Below are positions 45,007 to 53,787 of a stretch of DNA of 64,000 nucleotides, piece after piece. Each line of letters begins with the position of its first letter. Position 1 is the first letter of the stretch. The DNA is from Methylocystis sp. MJC1 (lineage in GTDB: Bacteria > Pseudomonadota > Alphaproteobacteria > Rhizobiales > Beijerinckiaceae). The DNA is taken from positions 1,277,001 to 1,341,000 of the forward strand of contig NZ_CP107558.1 of assembly GCF_026427715.1 (NCBI RefSeq), written 5' to 3'. Position numbers and translations under genes: made by a program. The notes below the pieces were generated by a model. It searched no databases. It was given only the letters and a program-made list of their open reading frames with translations, and was not told the origin of the DNA.

Positions 45007-46278
45007 TCACATGCTGCTGCGGATGTGTTCGCGCAGCACGGGATAGATGTGATTGTCCCAGCGCCTGCCGTTGAACACGCCATAATGGCCGACGCCCGCC
45101 TGCATATGATGTGATTTCATATAAGGCCGCAGGCCGCTGCACAGGTCCTGCGCGGCGAGCGTTTGGCCGATGGCGCAGATGTCGTCCTTCTCGCCCTCGA
45201 CCGTGAGCAGGAAGGTTTTCTTGATGGCGCGGGGTTCGACCTTGCGGCCTTTGAAGGTCAGATTGCCTTCGGGCAGGGCGTATTTCTGGAAGACCTCTTC
45301 GATCGTGTGCAGATAAAAATCTGCATCGAGGTCCATGATCGCGAAATATTCTTCGTAAAAGGTGCGTATCTGGTCGGCCTTGGCGTGATCGCCGTCGACG
45401 CGATGCTTGAAGAGATCGGCGAAGGCGTTTCGGTGCCGGTCCATATTCATGCTCATGAAGGCCGAAAGCTGCATGAAGCCCGGATAGACGCGCCGCCCCG
45501 CGCCCGGCAGGCCGTGCGGCACCTTGCTGATCATCTTCTCGCGGAACCATTCGATCGGCTTCGAGGTGGCGAACTCATTGACCTTGGTGGGCGAGATGCG
45601 CGTGTCGATCGGCCCGGCCATCAGCGTCAGGCTGGCCGGCGTATCGGGGTCCTGATCCTGCGCCATCAGCGCCACGGCGGCGAGCGCCGGGACGGTCGGC
45701 TGGCAGACCGCCACGAGATGCGACTGCGGCCCCATGAACTTGAGGAAGTCGATGATGTGCTGAACGAAATCCTCGAAGCCGAAAGTTCCCTCGTGAAGCG
45801 GAACGTCACGCGGGTTGCGCCAGTCGGTGACATAGACCTCGTGGTCGCGCAGCATGGTGCGGATCGTGCCGCGCAGCAGCGTCGCGAAATGGCCCGACAT
45901 GGGCGCGAGCAGCAGCACGCGCGGCTCGCCGCTCGCGCCCTGGCGGGAAAAGCGCAGCAGGTCGCAGAAAGGGGTTGCGGCGACGACCTCCTCCACCACG
46001 GGCACGGTCTCGCCCGCGTCGGTCTTTACATCCGCAATGTCGTAGTCCGGCCGCCGATGCGTGAAGCCGGCAAGCGCCACGAGCTCGTGATAGGCCTGAA
46101 AGCAGCGCAGGGGCGCGGCGAATTGCATCGTCCCCCAGAGGCTCAGGATGCGTTCGCCGCTTGCCGCCGCCAGGCGAATCTGGTCGGTGAGGTCGGCATA
46201 GGCCTTATAGGCGTCGTACATGCGCTGGAATGAGACCTCTGGTTTCGGTAGCATGTGAGCGAGCAAGGGCTGTGCCAT
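45007..46278 (-). CDS. phaZ: Intracellular polyhydroxyalkanoate depolymerase
   Basis: Releases hydroxybutyrate from stored PHB granules. About 423 residues from the ATG at 46278 (AQPLLAHMLPKPEVSFQRMY). The lipase-like box is AVCQPT with cysteine nucleophile C192, matching the known Cys-type intracellular depolymerases; the catalytic His is in AGVGHYGVFNGRRW near the end. Indicates that the cell stores PHB. phaA, phaB and phaC are not in the window. The frame is open further upstream; that part is not family-like. Confidence 0.93.
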   Translation of the reverse strand: MAQPLLAHMLPKPEVSFQRMYDAYKAYADLTDQIRLAAASGERILSLWGTMQFAAPLRCFQAYHELVALAGFTHRRPDYDIADVKTDAGETVPVVEEVVAATPFCDLLRFSRQGASGEPRVLLLAPMSGHFATLLRGTIRTMLRDHEVYVTDWRNPRDVPLHEGTFGFEDFVQHIIDFLKFMGPQSHLVAVCQPTVPALAAVALMAQDQDPDTPASLTLMAGPIDTRISPTKVNEFATSKPIEWFREKMISKVPHGLPGAGRRVYPGFMQLSAFMSMNMDRHRNAFADLFKHRVDGDHAKADQIRTFYEEYFAIMDLDADFYLHTIEEVFQKYALPEGNLTFKGRKVEPRAIKKTFLLTVEGEKDDICAIGQTLAAQDLCSGLRPYMKSHHMQAGVGHYGVFNGRRWDNHIYPVLREHIRSSM

Positions 46279-46335
46279 TGCTGGAAAAATTGGCACATGG
46301 CTTGCTCTGGGCCGTGGAGTCAATGAGGAAAATCA

Positions 46336-46992
46336 ATGCCGACCGCCACGCTTACCATCAGCAGCAAGAACTATTCGTCCTGGTCGCTTCGCGGCTGGCT
46401 GTTGATGAAGCTTTCCGGCGTTCCCTTCGAGGAGGTCACAGTCGACCCCGACGACGCGACGGCGCGCGAGGAAATTCTGCTGCTCTCGCCCTCGATCCGC
46501 GTGCCTTGCCTCACCTACGGCGATTTCCGGATTTGGGACACTCTGGCAATCGGCGAGTTTCTCAATGAAATCGCTCCCGACGCCAGGCTGCTGCCCGCCG
46601 ACCGCCTGAGCCGCGCGCGCTGCCGTTCGATCTGCGGCGAGCTGCATTCGGGCTTCAACGCGCTGCGCGCGGCGCTGCCGATGAATCTCAAGGGCCATTT
46701 CCCCAAATTCAAAGTTTGGTCCAAGGCGCAGGGCGACATCGCGCGCATCGAGGAGATTTGGCGCGAGAGCATCGAGCTGCATGGCGGGCCCTATCTTTTC
46801 GGCGACAGCCTTTCCATGGCTGACGCCATGTATGCGCCGGTCGTGACGCGGCTGCGCACCTATGAAGTCGCGCTCGACCCTCTTTGTGAGAACTACTGCG
46901 ACCGCATTTTGGCTTGGCCGGCGATGCAGGAGTGGATCACGGCGGCGAAGCTCGAAGAAGATGAGATCGAGGAGCTCGAGGTCGAGTTCTGA
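46336..46992 (+). CDS. Glutathione S-transferase family protein
   Basis: 218 residues with an N-terminal thioredoxin-like domain (SSKNYSSWSLRGWLLMKLSG, then VPCLTYGDFRIWDTLAIGEF) and a C-terminal all-helical domain (LFGDSLSMADAMYAPVVTRL). A SSWS pattern replaces the usual catalytic Ser/Tyr/Cys near residue 14, so the activity is uncertain; the fold is clear. SD AGGAAA precedes the start by 5 nt. Substrate not inferable. Confidence 0.9.
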   Translation: MPTATLTISSKNYSSWSLRGWLLMKLSGVPFEEVTVDPDDATAREEILLLSPSIRVPCLTYGDFRIWDTLAIGEFLNEIAPDARLLPADRLSRARCRSICGELHSGFNALRAALPMNLKGHFPKFKVWSKAQGDIARIEEIWRESIELHGGPYLFGDSLSMADAMYAPVVTRLRTYEVALDPLCENYCDRILAWPAMQEWITAAKLEEDEIEELEVEF

Positions 46993-47072
46993 AAATCGAT
47001 CTCTTCAGGAACGTCCTGCAATAAAGGCGGTTCTTCCGGGAGCGCGAATGCGTGCGCCGGAGGAAGCGCGTC

Positions 47073-48053
47073 ATGGCGGGGAAAGAGGCTCCTTCAGCAA
47101 ATCCTGCGGCGATCGAACGGGGCAGGGCGGCCTCGACCCCTTCCGAAATCCCGGCGCGCGGCTGGAAGGATGTGTTGTCGCGCGTCTTTGACGACATCAA
47201 CCGGCATCGCATTCTCGCTATCGCCGCGGGCGTTACTTTCTATGCGCTGCTCGCGATCTTTCCGGCGATCGCCGCATTCGTGGCGATCTATGGCCTCGTC
47301 GCCGACCCCTCGACGATCAGCGAGCATCTCCAGGCGCTTTCCGGCTTCCTGCCCGCCGAGGGCCTGTCCATCATCGGCGATCAAATCCGCCGCGTCGCCG
47401 CGCAGGGCGCGACAAAGCTGGGGCTCGCCTCGCTCATCGGCGTGCTGTTTTCGCTCTGGAGCGCCAATGCCGGCATGAAGGCGACATTCGACGCGCTCAA
47501 CGTCGTTTATCAGGAAGAGGAGAAGCGCGGCTTCTTCAAGCTCAACGCAATATCGCTGGGCTTCACGCTCGCAGGCATGGCGCTGCTTGCACTTTCTCTG
47601 GGCGCCATGGTGATCCTGCCGCGCGCGCTCGAAGCGGTTGGGCTGCCGGCGCTCGAAACGTGGACCTCGGCGCTGCGCTGGCCGATCTTGCTTATTGTCA
47701 TCGCGATCGCAATCTCGGTCGTTTATCGCTTTGGTCCCAGCCGAGATAGGGCGCAGTGGCGATGGGTGAGCTGGGGCGCCGCCTTCGCGGCAATCTCCTG
47801 GTTGATCGCCTCGCTGCTTTTCTCCTGGTATGCGGCCAATTTGGGGAATTTCAATAAAACCTATGGGTCGCTCGGCGCGGCCATCGGCTTCATGCTGTGG
47901 ATGTGGGTGTCGGCGATCGTGCTGCTGGTCGGAGGCGAGCTCGACGCCGAGATGGAGCATCAGACCGCGAAAGACACGACGACAGGCGGGCCGCGCCCCT
48001 TGGGCGAGCGCGGCGCGGTTATGGCGGATACGATTGGCCAACCGAAATCGTAG
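47073..48053 (+). CDS. YihY/BrkB family inner-membrane protein
   Basis: 326 residues from the ATG at 47073, preceded by GGAGGAA at 7 nt; the frame is open from a GTG at 47052. Six TM helices follow a basic N-terminus. Family landmarks: RILAIAAGVTFYALLAIFPA near 50, and the ending LGAAIGFMLWMWVSAIVLLV. Once annotated as ribonuclease BN; now treated as a membrane protein of unclear transport function. Confidence 0.9.
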   Translation: MAGKEAPSANPAAIERGRAASTPSEIPARGWKDVLSRVFDDINRHRILAIAAGVTFYALLAIFPAIAAFVAIYGLVADPSTISEHLQALSGFLPAEGLSIIGDQIRRVAAQGATKLGLASLIGVLFSLWSANAGMKATFDALNVVYQEEEKRGFFKLNAISLGFTLAGMALLALSLGAMVILPRALEAVGLPALETWTSALRWPILLIVIAIAISVVYRFGPSRDRAQWRWVSWGAAFAAISWLIASLLFSWYAANLGNFNKTYGSLGAAIGFMLWMWVSAIVLLVGGELDAEMEHQTAKDTTTGGPRPLGERGAVMADTIGQPKS

Positions 48054-48056
48054 CCG

Positions 48057-48174
48057 CCGTCGTTGCGAGGAGCAAAGCGACGAAGCAATCCAGAGCCGTG
48101 TTGCGGCCCTGGATTGCTTCTCGCTTCTGCGAAATCGGGTATACCCGACTTCGAAAAAATGCTCGCAATGACGG
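48057..48174. repeat. Palindromic intergenic repeat, family A (copy 4, with inserted palindrome)
   Basis: CCGTCGTTGCGAGGAG ... GCTCGCAATGACGG, with AAGCAATCCAG / CTGGATTGCTT inside. Unlike other copies, it carries an extra segment near 48131-48160 with CGGGTATACCCG, itself a 12-bp palindrome. Lies between the convergent YihY and antiporter genes. Confidence 0.8.
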
Positions 48175-48208
48175 CCAGTCACGTCGGGAATGACGCCGAC
48201 CCGTCGAT

Positions 48209-49273
48209 TTAGCCCCACCAGAAAATTGCGGCGATGATTGCGTAAAGGCCGATGAGCGCAGCGCCGTCGACCATGTCGGCCTGGCCGTCGACGGTCACCA
48301 CTGTCACGACCATCACAGAGAAGAAGAGCGCGACCGCCAGGATCGGCGGAACGGCGAGCGTGAAGGCCGCGCCACCCATGCCGAAGCTCGTCAGAATGAG
48401 GACTGGCACGACGACCACGGCGACCTGGAGCGCGCTGGTCAGGACGACGCTGACCGCAAGCTCGGATTTGCCTGCGGCCGCAAGGCGCACGCCCACGACA
48501 TTCTCGATGGCGTTGCCGGCGATGGCGACGACGACGAGGCCCGCGAAAGTCTGGCTCAGTCCTAGCGTATCGATTGCGGGCTCCAACGCTTCGACGAACC
48601 AATCGGAGACCAGCGCCGCGCCGCCGGCGCAGACGAGCAGCACGGCGATCGCGGTCGAAAGCGGCCAGGCGTGCGCGCGCGCATGGGCTTCCGCCGGCAC
48701 GGCGCGCTGGCCTTGTTCGAGCATCGATTTGGTCATGATCGCAAAGACCAGCAGCAGCACGACGGCGCAGACGACGGCCAGCTCCTGCTCATGCGACGCG
48801 GCCGGCAAATGCAGCTCATTTGCGAGCGTCGGTAGCACCAGCGCGGAGACCGCAAGCAGCAGGAGAGAGGCGATCATGCGCGGGGTCTGGGCGTTGAATT
48901 CCAGCACGCCATGGCGCCAGCCGCCCACGACGAAAGCGAGGCCGAGCACGAGCAAGACATTGGCGAGGATCGAGCCGATCAGCGATGCCTGCACCACGGT
49001 AACAAGTCCCGCTTGCAGCGAGAAAATACAGACGAAAAGTTCGGGAAGACTTCCCACTGCCGATTGGATGAGCCCTGTCGTCGCGGGGCTCAAATGATTG
49101 CCGATTTGATCCGTCGCCTCGCCGATGACATGGGCGACGCCGGCGAGCGCGAGCGCGCAGGCAAGAAAGGCGAGGATTGCGCCCGCATGTAGAACATGCG
49201 CGGCGCCGGCAACACCGACGAGCGCCGCAGAGGCGCCCATGACAATCATTTCCTGGCGATCAATTGCAGCCAC
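48209..49273 (-). CDS. CaCA-family calcium/cation antiporter
   Basis: 354 residues (GTG start at 49273; ATG at 49249 is an alternative) with ten or eleven TM helices in two homologous halves. The CaCA alpha-repeats are GSLPELFVCIFSLQAGLV and VVAIAGNAIENVVGVRLAAA, each with the acidic residue expected to bind the ion. The family exchanges Ca2+ (or K+/Na+) for protons. The central loop is His-rich (AEAHARAHAW). Confidence 0.9.
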   Translation of the reverse strand: MAAIDRQEMIVMGASAALVGVAGAAHVLHAGAILAFLACALALAGVAHVIGEATDQIGNHLSPATTGLIQSAVGSLPELFVCIFSLQAGLVTVVQASLIGSILANVLLVLGLAFVVGGWRHGVLEFNAQTPRMIASLLLLAVSALVLPTLANELHLPAASHEQELAVVCAVVLLLVFAIMTKSMLEQGQRAVPAEAHARAHAWPLSTAIAVLLVCAGGAALVSDWFVEALEPAIDTLGLSQTFAGLVVVAIAGNAIENVVGVRLAAAGKSELAVSVVLTSALQVAVVVVPVLILTSFGMGGAAFTLAVPPILAVALFFSVMVVTVVTVDGQADMVDGAALIGLYAIIAAIFWWG

Positions 49274-49420
49274 CTACCGACCCTCTCAAAAATTGTCAGA
49301 TTTTGTCGGGCGCATGGTGACGGCTCGGCTCGCGCCAATCAAGGGGCGGCGCGGTCCAATTGCAGGTTGCGTCGCTCTGGCTTTTGAGCTTCGATGCGAC
49401 GGGGCTCGGAGGATATCGAC

Positions 49421-49768
49421 ATGATGAAATCGATGCCTGCGCGCGCCCTCCTCGCCGCGATTTTATGGGGCGCGCCTCTCGCGGCGGCGCACGCGTCTCC
49501 CTTCTCCTGCCGACTGCTCGAAGCAGAAGCTTTTCTTCCGGAGCTTTCAACATTCAGCGGCTATCGTTGGATCGAATGTCGCGCTGTGAGCGATGTCGTG
49601 GTCGACGGCGTTTCGATCAATAATGGAAAATGCTACGCCTTTGATTATGGGTATACCGGGCGCCGCTTTGTGGCGGGGCAACCGATCTATGTCCCTTACG
49701 CGTGCATGAGTCCGGTAACGCTGGCCATTGCGGCGAATGGCGTGATAACCAAGCTTCCGTTGCGTTAG
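49421..49768 (+). CDS. Small exported protein, unknown
   Basis: About 115 residues from the ATG at 49421 with GGAGG upstream; a second ATG follows immediately. Signal peptide ends near AAAHA-SPFS. The mature part has three or four cysteines (FSCRLLE, WIECRAV, GKCYAFDYG, YACMSP), suggesting disulfides, and few charged residues. No known domain. Confidence 0.7.
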   Translation: MMKSMPARALLAAILWGAPLAAAHASPFSCRLLEAEAFLPELSTFSGYRWIECRAVSDVVVDGVSINNGKCYAFDYGYTGRRFVAGQPIYVPYACMSPVTLAIAANGVITKLPLR

Positions 49769-49870
49769 GAATCCTAGGAGAGAAGCAATCGCTTAAACTC
49801 TGGAGAGATTCCAATCAGCGAAAAATTTCGCAACTTTCACATGATGTAGCGCCAGGCTTTGACGAGGACG

Positions 49871-50104
49871 ATGATGCGTTGGCTGTTTCTTTTCCCGATG
49901 ACTGTGATCGGTTTGGCAGGCTGCAACAGCTTGAGCTCCAAAAACGTCGCGAACGAGCAATATGCCGCAGATTCCTACGAACAATCTCACTCCGCCTACC
50001 AGATCTGCGTCGCGCAAAACGCCAATGACCCGCAGAAATGCGAGGCCCTCGCCCGCGTGATGGAAGCGGATAAAAAACGTTACGAAACGACAACGCGGAA
50101 CTGA
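49871..50104 (+). CDS. Small lipoprotein, unknown
   Basis: 77 residues from the ATG at 49871 (a second ATG follows directly). Lipoprotein signal MMRWLFLFPMTVIGLAGC, then AYQICVAQNANDPQKCEALA, two cysteines 13 apart, and a short charged end. Resembles many short alphaproteobacterial lipoproteins with a C-N-C pattern. Function not known. Confidence 0.7.
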   Translation: MMRWLFLFPMTVIGLAGCNSLSSKNVANEQYAADSYEQSHSAYQICVAQNANDPQKCEALARVMEADKKRYETTTRN

Positions 50105-50243
50105 GCGGGAGGTCGAGTTCATGCTCTCTGCCACATTGTATAGTTCAAGAAAACACAAAGCTGTCTCATTTGAGGTTGGGCGAAATGTAATGTATTTCGT
50201 GTCTCTCAGATATTTCGATTGAATAGCTTGAGTGGCAAATTGC

Positions 50244-53200
50244 ATGCAGACTCTAACGGGCGATCACTTTTGGCTAACGAGCTGGGCGAGCGATCCACAA
50301 GGACGCGCCATCCACGTCGATCCGGCATGGCTTCAATTTACGGGTCAAAGCCCCGAGCAGGCGCGTTCGGACTGGATCGAAGCCGTTCATCCGGAAGACA
50401 GAGAGAAAGTTAAAACGGCTTGGATGCGCGCGCTCGAAGCTCGCGGCCCCTATCAGGCTGAATGCCGACTCAGGCGTTTCGATGGCGTCTACCATTGGAC
50501 ATTCGCCGCTGCGGGCCCTCGCTTCGATGAGAATGGAATCTTCCACGGCCATATCGGCTCCGTCGTCGACATCGAGATGCGGCGCGCCGTGGAGGATGCG
50601 TTGCGTGAGAGCGAGGAGCGGTTTCGCGCACTGACGGAGTCATACGCTCAAGCCGTTTGGGAAAAAGACGCCGATGGCGCCGCTATCGCGGATAGTCCGA
50701 CATGGCGCGCCTATACGGGGCAGACGCGCGAACAATATCTCGGCCATGGATGGCTCGGCGCCATTCATCCTGACGATCGCCCTTGTGTCGAAAATCGGTG
50801 GCGGGAAGCCGTTGCAACGCGCTCGAAATACGAGTCGGAATACCGGTTGAAATGGAACGGCGGCGGATGGCGGTGGACCTATGTCCGCGGCGCGCCGCTA
50901 CTCGACCGCGAGGGATCTGTTCGCAAATGGGTCGGGGTCAATTTCGACATTCACACGCGCAAAATGGCGCAGGAGGCGTTGCGCGAAAGCGAAAGGTTGA
51001 TGCGGCTTGCACAGGATGCGGCGCATGCCGGCTCGTGGGAATGGAGCCTCGACGACAACAGGACCGTCTGGTCGAAAAATCTCTGGGCGCTTTACGGTCT
51101 CGATATAGGCGCTTGCGAGTCCAATCTCGAAAATTGGGCAAATTCGGTCCATGAAGACGACCGCGACCAGGTGGTCGCGGCGGTATTGGCGGCGGCGCGC
51201 GCGGGCGAGGAGTTCGAGGTCGAATGGCGGGTCAATCTTCCCAATGGGCAGGCGCCGAGATGGCTGCTCTCAAGGGGCAGGCCGCGTTTGGAAGCGAATG
51301 ACGCGCCGGCGCGCTATTACGGCATTGTCTTCGACGTCTCCGCCCGCAAGAACGCCGAGGAAGCTCTCAGAGCGAGCGAACGGCGCTACCGCATGTTGTA
51401 CGAGTCGCTGCGCGATCCCTTCGTGCGCACCAGCATCGACGGCCGCATCCTGGAGTTCAACGAGCTCTATCGAGAGATGCTCGGTTATTCCGACGACGAA
51501 CTACGCGCGCTCACTTATCGAGATCTGACTCCCGAAAAATGGCATGCAATGGAGGACGCCGTCATTTGGGAGCAAATCCTGCCTCGCGGATATTCGGATG
51601 TCTACGAGAAGGAATATCGTCGCAAGGACGGCACGATTTTTCCTGTCGAGCTAAGACCCATTCTCTCGAGAGACCAAAGCGGCGCGCCGGACGCCATGTG
51701 GGCGATTATCCGGGACATTTCCGATCGGAAGCTCTCGGAGCAAATTCTGCGCGAACGCGAGGAGCGGCTGCGCATCGCTCTGGACGCAGCGAAATTCGGC
51801 TCTTTCGCCTATTATCCGCAAAGCGGCAAGGTCGTCTGGGACGCCCAGATGAAAAGGATGTGGGGGCTCGAGCCCGATCAGGACATCCTCTATGAAGAGG
51901 CGCTCGAACGCGTTCATCCGGCTGACCGCGCGCGCGTTCGCCAGGCGATCGAAGCTTGTTTGAGTCCCGAGGGGAGCGGCGATTACCAGGCCGAGTTCCG
52001 CGTCGTCCTGCCGGATGGTTCGGTGAATTGGCACGGCGTCAGCGGGCGGGCATATTTCGACGAAGGACCGGGAGGCGTGCGGACCCCCGTCCGCATGACC
52101 GGAGTCGAAGCCGACATCACCGACCGCAAGAAGGGCGAGGAGGCGCTCAGAGACGCAGATCGGCGAAAGGACGAGTTCATCGCCATGTTGGCGCATGAGC
52201 TGCGCAATCCGCTCGTGCCCATTCACAATGGCGTTCATCTGTTAAAGGCGCGCGCCGAGCCGAATGGCTCGGAAACCAATCGGCCGCTGCTTGATATGAT
52301 GGAGCGTCAGGTGGCGCATCTTGTGCGCCTTGTCGACGATCTCCTCGAAATGTCGCGCGTCGCCAACGGAAGAATAGAGCTGCGTCGCGAGCAGACAGAC
52401 ATTGCGGCCGTCTTGCGCAACGCTTTGGAGACGAGCAGGCCGCTGATCGAGAAAAGGCGTCATGACGCGACGCTTTCCACGCCACCGGAGCCGCTGCTCA
52501 TTTACGGCGATCCCGTGCGGCTCACGCAGGTCTTCGCGAATATTCTCAACAATTCTGCCAAATACACCCCTGAGGGCGGACGCATCGACATATTGGCGGA
52601 ACGCCGGGAGCAGGAAGCGGTCGTCGTCGTGCGCGACAACGGCCGAGGCATCGGGCCGGAAGCGTTGTCGCAAGTTTTCGAGCCTTTCTCCCAGCCGGGC
52701 GGCCGGCCCGACGACCACGGTCTCGGCATTGGTCTCGCCCTTGTCCGCAACCTTGTGCAAATGCATGGCGGCTCGGTCGAAGCGGCGAGCGAAGGGTTGG
52801 ACAGGGGAAGCGTTTTCATCGTTCGCCTTCCCATGAGCGTTTCATTCCAGCGAACCGCGCCGCCAGCCGAGCGCGCCGAGGCCGCGCTGGCGTCGACCGG
52901 CCGGCGGGCGCTTGTGATCGACGACGATCGAGATGTCGCGGATACTTTGGCGATGGTTCTCGAACTGCTCGGCGCTTCGGTGCGCGTGACATACGGGGGG
53001 CGAGATGGTCTGCGGGAATTGCCTGCTTTTCAGCCGGATATCGTGTTTCTCGATCTCGGCATGCCGTTGCTGGACGGTTTCGAAACGGCTCGATTGATCC
53101 GGCAGAGCGACATTGGCCGTCGGCTGAGGCTCGTGGCGCTCACCGGCTGGGGGCAGGCGGAGGATCGCGCAAGAACGCGCGCGGCCGGCTTCGACGCGCA

Positions 53201-53252
53201 TCTGACCAAGCCGGCTTCGCTCGGGGAGCTAAGGTCTTTGTTGCAAAATTAG
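50244..53252 (+). CDS. Cytoplasmic hybrid histidine kinase with five PAS-like domains
   Basis: About 1002 residues. No TM helix. Five PAS/PAC segments follow one another (approximately 1-120, 120-250, 250-375, 375-505, 505-640), several with the PAC ending D(I/V)S-RK. Then HisKA with H651 in LAHELRNPLVPIHNGVHLL, HATPase (ILNNSAKYTPEGGRI, DNGRGIGPE, GLGIGLALVRNLVQM) and a C-terminal receiver with D937 (VFLDLGMPLLDG). A phosphorelay needs an external Hpt or regulator, not present nearby. GTG at 50232 is an alternative start. Confidence 0.92.
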   Translation: MQTLTGDHFWLTSWASDPQGRAIHVDPAWLQFTGQSPEQARSDWIEAVHPEDREKVKTAWMRALEARGPYQAECRLRRFDGVYHWTFAAAGPRFDENGIFHGHIGSVVDIEMRRAVEDALRESEERFRALTESYAQAVWEKDADGAAIADSPTWRAYTGQTREQYLGHGWLGAIHPDDRPCVENRWREAVATRSKYESEYRLKWNGGGWRWTYVRGAPLLDREGSVRKWVGVNFDIHTRKMAQEALRESERLMRLAQDAAHAGSWEWSLDDNRTVWSKNLWALYGLDIGACESNLENWANSVHEDDRDQVVAAVLAAARAGEEFEVEWRVNLPNGQAPRWLLSRGRPRLEANDAPARYYGIVFDVSARKNAEEALRASERRYRMLYESLRDPFVRTSIDGRILEFNELYREMLGYSDDELRALTYRDLTPEKWHAMEDAVIWEQILPRGYSDVYEKEYRRKDGTIFPVELRPILSRDQSGAPDAMWAIIRDISDRKLSEQILREREERLRIALDAAKFGSFAYYPQSGKVVWDAQMKRMWGLEPDQDILYEEALERVHPADRARVRQAIEACLSPEGSGDYQAEFRVVLPDGSVNWHGVSGRAYFDEGPGGVRTPVRMTGVEADITDRKKGEEALRDADRRKDEFIAMLAHELRNPLVPIHNGVHLLKARAEPNGSETNRPLLDMMERQVAHLVRLVDDLLEMSRVANGRIELRREQTDIAAVLRNALETSRPLIEKRRHDATLSTPPEPLLIYGDPVRLTQVFANILNNSAKYTPEGGRIDILAERREQEAVVVVRDNGRGIGPEALSQVFEPFSQPGGRPDDHGLGIGLALVRNLVQMHGGSVEAASEGLDRGSVFIVRLPMSVSFQRTAPPAERAEAALASTGRRALVIDDDRDVADTLAMVLELLGASVRVTYGGRDGLRELPAFQPDIVFLDLGMPLLDGFETARLIRQSDIGRRLRLVALTGWGQAEDRARTRAAGFDAHLTKPASLGELRSLLQN

Positions 53253-53301
53253 ACCTGTCTCGGCGCACGCCCGTCATACGAGTTCCGCTCGATTGGTTCG
53301 C

Positions 53302-53394
53302 TGTCATTCCCGACGCTCGTAAAGCGAGCGATCGGGAATCCAGAGCAAAACCAGCGCTTTTGTGGCTCTGGATTCCCGGTCGCTGGGAATGACA
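53302..53394. repeat. Palindromic intergenic repeat, family B (long copy)
   Basis: TGTCATTCCCGACGCTCG at the left and GGGAATGACA at the right, with GGGAATCCAGAG / CTCTGGATTCCC internal arms. Longer than the 37541 and 6731 copies. Between the convergent hybrid kinase and small hypothetical genes. Confidence 0.85.
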
Positions 53395-53428
53395 AGCGAC
53401 AATGCGAGCTGTTCAAACGGAAATGGCA

Positions 53429-53683
53429 TCAGTCGATCGAGGAAATCCGGATGGGCGCCGTTACGTCCGCGTAGGCCACCTTGATGCCCGCCTTGGTGAC
53501 AGCCGCTTCATCCGGATACCAGGTCGACTCGTGGTCGAGCCCGCCGTATTTGTTGAAAACCATCACATATTTGGCTTTTAAGTCCACTTCGCAGCGCAGC
53601 CCTTTTCCCGGCTCGCTGACCGGCCGCATTTTCCCATCCCAATCAATGAAATAACCTTTGGGCGCATCGGCCGCTTCGGACAT
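53429..53683 (-). CDS. Small protein of unknown function
   Basis: 84 residues from the ATG at 53683, with AAAGGAA upstream. Contains KGYFIDWDGKMRPVSEPGKG and ADVTAPIRISSID; a small beta-rich protein. The frame extends upstream over the sugar transferase 3' end, where it is not plausible. Function unknown; ends close to a repeat. Confidence 0.7.
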   Translation of the reverse strand: MSEAADAPKGYFIDWDGKMRPVSEPGKGLRCEVDLKAKYVMVFNKYGGLDHESTWYPDEAAVTKAGIKVAYADVTAPIRISSID

Positions 53684-53787
53684 GCTGCGTTCCTTTCCCG
53701 ACAATGATTTGCCGATAGAGGCGCGTGAAGCATGTTGCGGGCCAGATAAGCGCGGCGGGCGACGGCAGTTCGCCCGCCTGCCGCAGA

